Assembly (NCBI GenBank): GCA_036927565.1 | Contig: JAYESD010000009.1 | Span: 26,627,601-26,691,600 of the forward strand | Source: Tuctoria greenei | Taxonomy: Eukaryota; Streptophyta; Magnoliopsida; Poales; Poaceae | DNA: 64,000 nt | Direction: 5' to 3' | Shown: positions 57,518-64,000 of the stretch, piece by piece | How positions within the stretch are numbered: the stretch's first letter is position 1 | Layout: every line of letters begins with the position of its first letter | The notes under the pieces: generated by a model | Databases searched by the model: none | What the model was told of the DNA's origin: nothing | What the model saw: only the letters and a program-made list of their open reading frames with translations | Made by a program: the position numbers and the translations under genes

Positions 57518-57811
57518 TGTAACACCCTCAATTTTCACATCATGCATTGCATACATGATCATGCATTAAACATTAGTTGGATAAAAGAAAGATAATAAAA
57601 GATAAAACATACATATATGGTGTAGCAAAAAGAAGAAAAAGAAAATTATAGCCTAAAACTTGTAATAGGGAATAAGTATAAAAATAATAATATATATATA
57701 AATAATATATATAATAATCATATATAAAAATATAAAAAATAAAATATATAATAATAAAAAAGTAGAAAGTATAAAATAAAAAAAAAGAAGAAGAAAAAAA
57801 AACAAAGAAAC

Positions 57812-58310
57812 CAGCGCCGCCCGGCCGGCCAGGCTGCCCGACCGGCCCGCCAACCAGGCGCCCTCTCCCGCATCCCGCGCGCACCCCGCTGCCCAGGCCC
57901 CACCGCGAGCCGCGCTCGCGCCTCCCCCGCGCCAGACGCTCCCGCGCGTGCCCCGGCCCCGCCCGACCGACCCCGCTCGCCCACGCGCCAGCACCCGCGT
58001 TGACCCAGCCGCCGACCAGCGCGCTCCCGCGCTCCAGCCGAGCGCGCCCGCACCACGCTCCCGCTCCCGCGCCTTGGCCCCACCCCGCACGACCCGCTCG
58101 CCCGAGCGCTCGACCGGCCGCGCGTCACGCAACCGCTCCCACGCGTTGGCCGAGAGCCCCGCCTGCTTCCCGGCCACGCACGCACCGATGCCCCGCGTTG
58201 CGCCGCGCGCCTGCCCGGCCCCACGCTGCAGCGCGCCCACGCGCTTTGCACCGATCCCGCTCGCCCACGCGCGCCAGAGACCGAGCCGGTCTCTGAATCG
58301 ACTGCCGCCC
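57812..58310. other. CpG-rich block in U3 of L
   Basis: About 500 bp of almost pure G+C (CGCGCTCCCGCGCTCC-like), directly before the TATA box. All six frames are long and open here only because of base composition, so I annotate no gene. The high CpG density suggests little deamination since insertion. Confidence 0.75.
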
Positions 58311-58313
58311 GGC

Positions 58314-58321
58314 TATAAATA
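58314..58321 (+). promoter_or_regulatory. TATA box of solo LTR L
   Basis: TATAAATA at the downstream edge of the CpG-rich block. It is at the position that matches the TATA boxes of B, C and J. Confidence 0.7.
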
Positions 58322-60439
58322 CGCCGTAGGTTTCGTAGTTTCTCGGTACCAGAGAACAGCGCCGCTGCCGGAAGCCCTAGCCGCCCTAAGAAAAAGAACA
58401 GAGGAGATCAGAGGTGCCGCCAGGGAAGAAAAAGAAGAGAAAAAGAGGAGGGTGCTGTCATCCGCTGGAGATCGTCGTCCTCGTCGTCGTGCCGCCGGAG
58501 AACCCTTGCGCCATCCGCTTTGTCTACGCGTCGCATTCATCCCACAATCTTCGAAGCCATCGCATCTACGGTAGGGTTCGTTTTTCCAATGCAAATTTTA
58601 GCGACGTATTAGATCTAAACGCCATAAATTGATTTTAGTTGCATCGTCTTTTTATTTTCAGCAGCATTAATCCTCGCTAAAACCCCCGTAAACTCATATG
58701 AACACGTATGAACTAGTTGCATCTAATTAATAAACAACCGTAGTTAATTAATTATTAAACTTTGCATGCATGCATGTCATCGCATGTTGATTAATGTGTG
58801 TGCATCATGTTGATTTGTATACATTTTCTTGTATGTGTGATCACGAGTAGAGGGAAGTGATCAAGAGATTGTGTACGAGGATTTCCAGAACCAAGACTTC
58901 GAAGCGCTTGAGCAACCCTATCCGCCGGAGCAAGGCAAGTGTCCTTGAAGCATATTGATCTTGTTTTTAAAATAAATGTTTTGTTGTAAAACTGCATGCT
59001 TGTGTCAATTTTGATGGGAATCCTATGGTAGGAAGTTTACTAGACTTGCTAAACCACCCTTGTCACCTGGAATTTATGGTAGAGCGTCGGGATGGACTTT
59101 TTACCTTTTGCTTCGCTTAATCAACTGGGATGGGAATAACTATACCACTCAATTTAATTATGCATGGATGAGATTATGGTTAACATGAACTGGTTAAATA
59201 TGGTATGGTAATGGATGATCTAAGCAAGCCTGGTATGTGGATGGGTTGGATGTTATGGTGGTTTGCTTGCTTTAGATCTAAGGACCGGTTCATGCGAGAA
59301 TAAGCCAGGACTACAGTGCCACCACGAGGCCAAGTATGGGTGCGGCGTAGCTGATTAATTAGGGCTTTACTAGTACTGTTTGGACCATTGTGGATGCTCG
59401 GGGAAGGGGTAGTCGGATTGGGTTTGTTGATGATTGGTGGGACTACCCTAGGATCCGAATGGCTCAAGAGGGGGCCCTTGGTTGAAGATGTGCTCAGTTG
59501 GAGGCATCGCCACCGGTGAAACCTCAGTGGGGTCTAAATAGGCTAGTAATCCCTTTATAAAGGCTATTTTGTGATCTCTTGGCCACACACCAACGGAAGT
59601 GTGTAATATGACTGACGGGTCATGGGCATAAGAGAGATTCTTAGTCGCCGAAAGGTGATGAAATCACGAACACGTGGGTAAAGAGGTACAAACTCTGCAG
59701 AGTCAAATAAAACTATCATGATAGCCGTGCACCCGGTTATGAGCACCTGGACAACTTCCATGATTAGAGGGAATTGGTATTGGGATGTTTTTGTGATGGT
59801 TATGGTTCGATATTATGGTAATGGTTATAGATAAATTTCTGGTATTGAATATGGTTATTGGAAATGGTGAAATCTGGAATCATGGATGATGGTAGTAAAT
59901 TCAGTTTGGTATTATGGTATTACTTATGATTATGATGGGTTTGATTCATATAATTATAATATATTGCTTTTCAAATGTTTTAATGTATTTTTCAGCACTT
60001 TGCCATTATTGTTGTCGTCATTTGAATCAGCCACATGTCATACTTTTCACACTTGCTGAATATGATATGTACTTACTCTTGCAATCCCCCAACAGTTGCA
60101 GGTCAGAATTGTGAGTTTAATGGTGATAATGCGGAGTTCTAGGCCGTGTCTACCGTCAGCTTTGCCTGTGGTGTTGCATGGAGCTGCGCTATTCCCTTTT
60201 GCTTAGTTTGCTTAGTTGCTTAATTAGTTTATTTCCGCTGCATTAGTTGAACTTGTCATTAATATTCATTAGAGCTTGTATTCGAGGATAATATGGTTTG
60301 TGTAATAAAATTTGATAATTAATCTTGTTCTGTGGTAATTTTCTGTATATCGTTTGTGATTGCACTCGTGTATGTGTGATGAACATCCTGGGCACACATA
60401 TGCGTTAGCTTGGTTCATTTTTCGGAACCGGGCTTCACA

Positions 60440-60444
60440 GAAAG
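60440..60444. repeat. Target-site duplication of L, right copy (GAAAG)
   Basis: Matches 57513-57517 exactly; the sequence of the LTR of C then resumes. Confidence 0.93.
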
Positions 60445-60644
60445 GTGGCAAATATATGTCAAGCCAAGGGGTGGGGTTGTTTATATAGAGGTGGAGGCTA
60501 GGTTTAGATGGATTTCGAGATTGAGAGGAGTAGAGGCCGGTTTAGAGTCCCACATGGGCTCTAAAAGAGTTAGGCACGACATACCTAGGGCCACTTATCG
60601 TGAAACCCAAGAAACAAGTCATAAAACAAAAGATCAATTCGGAG

Positions 60645-60990
60645 TCGCGAAATATCTGACAAGTCCAAAAAGGACCGGACTAGTCCGAAGTTGTCAAGAG
60701 AGAAAATCGGACAAGTCTGGCCAAAAATCGGACAAGTCTGACTTTAGTTAGAGAGGAAATCGGACAAGTCCGCTAGAACACCGGCTAGTCCGGAAAAGTC
60801 CAGAGACTTAGCAATTTTCAAGGATTCTTGGAATATCGGACTAGTCCGCCTAAAATCGGACACGTCCGAAAGTTTCTAGAGGCAAAATCGGACTAGTCCG
60901 CAGTAAAAACGGAGAAGTCCGTTTTTAGTCAGAGAGAAATCGGACTAGTCCTCAGTAAAATAGGACTAGTCCGCACTTTCCTGCATTTTA
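60645..60990 (-). repeat. Array of GGAC-N2-GTCC dyads in U3 of element C
   Basis: About 12 copies, including several perfect CGGACTAGTCCG palindromes. Position relative to the TATA box (165-505 bp upstream) is as in B. Confidence 0.85.
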
Positions 60991-61102
60991 AGAGCGGTTT
61001 TGTTCCAAATCAATTTTAAACTCGTTCCTCTTTATGTGGATTAATGTTAAACATGTATATGAGTGTATTCAAGGCATGATGCATGAGAATGAGGGTGTTA
61101 CA

Positions 61103-61118
61103 AACCTACCCCCCTTAA
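61103..61118 (-). other. Element C polypurine tract
   Basis: The minus strand reads AAGGGGGGTAGGTT directly before the LTR start, marking 61102 as the start of the 3' LTR. Confidence 0.88.
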
Positions 61119-62160
61119 AATGAATCTCGCCCTCTTGATTCGACGCGAAAGAGAAGAGATAGGGAAATTCCTTCTTGACTTCATCCTCCAATTCCCACGT
61201 AGCTTCTTTTTTTTGTGTGGTGCTTCCATTGAACTTTACACCATCTAATAACCTTGTTTCTTGTGACCCTCTCCTTAGTTACCAAGATTTTGACCGGTTG
61301 TTCAGCATAAGTGAAATCTTCCTCCAGTTCTAATCATTCCATGGGCACTTGTTCTTCCGGTACTCTCAAGCACTTCTTGAGCTGGGAAACATGAAAGACA
61401 TCATGTACGTTTGAAAGATGAGTTGGCATCTCCAACTTATACGCTACTTCTCCTCTTTTGTCCAAAATCTTGAAAGGTCCAATGTAGCGAGGTGCTAGCT
61501 TGCCCCTTATGTTAAACCTCTTATGACCTCTCATCGGTGACACCCTGAGGTAAAAAAAATCTCCCACTTCAAAGGTTCATTTCCTTCTCCTATTGTCCGC
61601 ATAGCCCTTTTGTCTTGATTGGGCAGCCCTCAAGTTTTGACGAATTATTTGGACTTGCTTTTCGGCTTCTTGCAACACATCCAGACCAAATACTTGAGTT
61701 TCTCCTGCCTCATTCCAGAATAAAGGTGTCCTACACTTCCTTCCATATAGTGCCTCATATGGTGACATCTTCAAGCTTGTTTGGTAACTATTGTTGTATG
61801 AAAATTACACGTATGGCAAGCTTTTGTCCCAACTTTTCCCATGCTTTAAAGCACAAGCTCTTAACATGTACTCCAAAATCTGATTGGTCCTCTCGGTTTG
61901 TCCGTCCGTTTGAGGGTGATACGCTGAACTAAAATTCAGCCTCGTTCCTAATGCTTCATGCAATTCCTGCCAAAACCTGGAAGTGAATTGTGAACCTCTA
62001 TCCGATACTATCTTCTTTGGAACTCCATGCAAACATACTATTCTTCCCATGTACAGTTCCGCCAATTTCTCTCCATTATAGGTGGTCTTGACGGGAATAA
62101 AGTGGGCTGACTTAGTTAACCGATCCACAATTACCCAAATTGAGTCGTAACCGGATCTCT
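61119..62160 (-). pseudogene. pol: Element C integrase core and C-terminus
   Basis: Frames 61805-62128 (core: VDRLTKSAHFIPVKTTYNGE, IVSDRGSQFTSRFWQELHEA, HPQTDGQTERTNQILE), 61577-61774 (SPYEALYGRKCRTPLFWNEA) and 61334-61567 (GKLAPRYIGPFKILDKRGEV, then FHVSQLKKCL). Where the first catalytic Asp (MDF-type) should be, the sequence jumps from WKWEEI to GYDSIW, a loss of about 39 bp. The second Asp and the Glu are present. A full chromodomain was not traced. Confidence 0.9.
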
Positions 62161-64000
62161 TCCCACTTCCATTCCGGAATCTTTAATGGTTGCAATAGTC
62201 CAACTGGCCTTCGATGTTCCACCTTGACTCGTTGAGACACATCACACAATGCTACATATTCAGCTATGTACTTTTTCATGCTATCCCGCCAATAGCAAGT
62301 CTTCAAGTCTTTGTACATCTTGGTACAACCGGGGTGAATTGAGTAAGGTGAGTCATGTGCCTCTTTTAATATCATCTCCCGAATATGCTTCACATTAGGC
62401 ACAACGATTCTATTTCCAAGCCATAAGGTACCATGTTCATCTTCATGAAATCTGAACTCTTTCCCTTCTTCGGTCCTTTCCTTGATTTCTTTGATCTCTT
62501 TATCCGTGGCTTGTGCTTCTCGAATTTCTTGCTCTAGGGTTGGATTTAACTCCATTATTCCCATCTCTTTCACAAATCCGAGGTTCAACCGTCCGAACTC
62601 CTTACATAACTCGGATGGCAACTCTCGAACTGTGAGTTGATTACTTACTCCTTTTCTACTCAAAGCATCGGCCACTACATTAGCCTTCCCTGGATCATAA
62701 TTGATTCCCATGTCATAATCCTTGATGAGCTCCAACCATCTCCGTTGCCTCAAATTCAGATCCATTTGTGTGAAAATATACTTGAAACTCTTATGATCCA
62801 TATAAATTTCACACCTATGTCCAAGGATATAATGTCTCCAAATCTTCAATGCATGTACCACGGCTGCTAGTTCAAGATCATGTGTTGGGTAATTCTGCTC
62901 ATGTTTCTTCAAATGTCTCGATGCATAGGCTACTACTTGACCTTCTTGCATGAGCACACATCCAAGTCCTTGTCTCGATGCATCACAATAAATATCGAAA
63001 CTCTTGCTTACATCCGGCAATATCAAAATTGGGGCTGTAGTTAACCTCTTTTTCAACTCCTCAAAACTTTCTTGACAAGCTTGAGTCCATTGGAATGTCT
63101 TTCCCTTCATTACCAATTCCGTCATTAGCTTGGCTATCTTGGAAAAGTCCCTGATGAACCGATGGTAATATCCAGCCATCCCAAGAAAACTCCTTATTTC
63201 CTTGACATTTTGCGTTGGTTCCCACTTCAACACGTCTCTCACTTTCCCGGGGTCAACCGATACTCCTCCTCCTGAGATGATATGACCCAAAAACGACACC
63301 TCTTTCAACCAAAACTGACACTTGTTGAACTTGGCATACAATTGATGCTCCCTCAATTTCTGCAATGTAAGCCTCAAGTGTTCCTCATGTTCCTTCTCAT
63401 CCTTCGAGTAGATCATAATGTCATCAATAAACACCACAACAAATCTATTCAAGTACTCCATAAAGACCTTATTCATGAGGTACATAAAATACGCAGGCGT
63501 ATTTGTCAAACCAAAAGACATCACGGTGTATTCATAAGATACATACCACGTCCTAAAAGCTGTTCTGGGTATGTCCGATGGTCTAATTTTCATTTGAAAG
63601 TATCCCAACCTCAAATCAATCTTAGAGAAGGCACAAGCACCCTTCATCTGATCAAACAAGTCTTCTATGCATGGCAAGGTGTACTTGTTCTTGATTGTTA
63701 CCTAGTTGAGAGCTCGGTAATCCACACACATCCTTTGGGTTCCATCCTTCTTGTCCACAAACAGCACGGGCGCTCCCCAAGGTGAAGAACTAGGCCGAAT
63801 ATAACCTTTCTTTAGTTGCTCTTCAATTTGTTTCTTGAGCTTCGCTAATTCAATAGGAGGCATCCTATACGGCCTCTTAGCTATAGGTGCAGTTCCAGGT
63901 ATTAAATCAATAACAAACTCAATGTCTCGATCAGGTGGCATACCTGGCAACTCATCCGGAAAAACATCCAAGAATTCACACACCACCGGAATCTTCTCAA
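62161..64000 (-). pseudogene. pol: Element C RT, RNase H and integrase finger
   Basis: Frame 63702-63986 is the start of RT (VICxFLDVFPDELPGMPPDR type, SSPWGAPVLFVDKKDG). A TAG near 63703 replaces the Glu codon of RALNEVT found in B. The next frame (to 63677) has FSKIDLRLGYFQMKIRPSDI, FGLTNTPAYFMYLMN, the catalytic box FIDD, RNase H (FDIYCDASRQGLGCVLMQEG, ADALSRKG) and the HHCC finger with one Cys lost (YVALCDVSQRVK). It leaves the window at 64000. Confidence 0.92.

Larger units (their letters stand above)
57518..60439 (+). repeat. L: complete solo LTR of a Tekay-like element (2,922 bp)
   Basis: TGTAACACCCTC ... CGGGCTTCACA, flanked by GAAAG on both sides. It is related to the LTR it sits in but in the opposite orientation, and it belongs to a different subfamily: its U3 has an AT-rich tract (57655-57800) and a very CpG-rich block (57812-58310) instead of the dyad array. 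TATAAATA at 58314-58321. No internal element sequence adjoins. Confidence 0.95.
55920..61102 (-). repeat. Element C 3' LTR, split by solo LTR L
   Basis: TGTGACACCCGG ... GGGTGTTACA on plus. Without L and one TSD copy it is about 2,256 bp, against 2,849 bp in B. Most of the difference is one deletion of about 553 bp at 56878-56881, with the 4-bp microhomology AGCC. TATA (minus) at 60481-60488; dyad array at 60645-60990. Confidence 0.92.
55920..64000 (-). mobile_element. Element C: Tekay/Del-like Ty3/gypsy element (5' part outside window)
   Basis: Minus-strand order in view: RT (from 63986), RNase H, integrase, chromodomain-side end, PPT, 3' LTR (61102-55920, carrying solo LTR L). Pol aligns with B. 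It inserted in the antisense ORF end of K. A nonsense codon, a deletion in integrase and frameshifts make it inactive. Confidence 0.92.

Noticed and set aside
57653..58574. Long overlapping ORFs on both strands with Arg/Ala/Gly/Pro-rich products
   Set aside because: They come from the CpG-rich block in the U3 of solo LTR L, where stops are rare by composition. All frames are open, no domain is visible.

Overview
This window is retrotransposon sequence from end to end. I found no host gene, structural RNA gene or CRISPR array. The families are those of a grass nuclear genome: Tat-lineage Ty3/gypsy elements with an antisense ORF (RIRE2/Grande-like), Tekay/Del-like Ty3/gypsy elements with about 2.8 kb LTRs, a chromovirus resembling the CRM/Reina group, and a Maximus/SIRE-type Ty1/copia element. 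The grass assignment is inferred from these families; the species cannot be named from the sequence.

I use letters for the elements. Left side: A (minus, CRM-like, leaves the window on the left), with its LTR at 880-1774. B (minus, Tekay-like, 2029-8499) has its complete 5' LTR at 5651-8499 and a decayed gag-pol that breaks off in the integrase zinc-finger region at 2029. E (minus, Tat) runs 8500-22443, with a minisatellite at 8590-9660, pol but no gag, and its 5' LTR at 21357-22443. D (plus, CRM-like, 10879-17279) sits inside the integrase of E. It has two 864-bp LTRs, a perfect TCGTC target-site duplication (TSD) and an inverted gag.

Middle: G (plus, tRNA-Asp-primed, about 6.7 kb of apparently non-coding interior) spans 22444-31390. 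Its 5' LTR is cut by E. H (plus, Ty1/copia, Maximus-like) is the oldest layer: RNase H at 31480-31842, a degenerate extra ORF, then PPT and 3' LTR from 49667. A Tekay-like solo LTR, J (33473-48400, TSD GAGAT), splits the extra ORF of H. F, a structurally complete 12.7-kb Tat element (minus, 34019-46749, TSD ATCAC), is inserted in J.

Right side: K (minus, Tat) contributes its 3' LTR (51399-52483) and its plus-strand antisense ORF (to 55919). C (minus, Tekay-like) has its 3' LTR at 55920-61102 and runs out of the window in its RT. L, a complete solo LTR (57518-60439, TSD GAAAG, opposite orientation), is inserted in that LTR.

All coding regions carry stops, frameshifts or lost catalytic residues, so nothing here looks autonomous. 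The most notable signals are: (1) arrays of a GGAC-N2-GTCC dyad just upstream of the TATA box in LTRs of unrelated gypsy and copia families; (2) a candidate 79-bp spliceosomal intron at a matching place in the antisense ORFs of two Tat families; (3) an inverted gag in an otherwise intact element; (4) a short peptide conserved inside Tekay-like LTRs next to a GC-type splice-donor-like sequence; (5) two kinds of structured minisatellite inside elements. Positions of decayed ORF ends are approximate; LTR ends with TSDs were read base by base.
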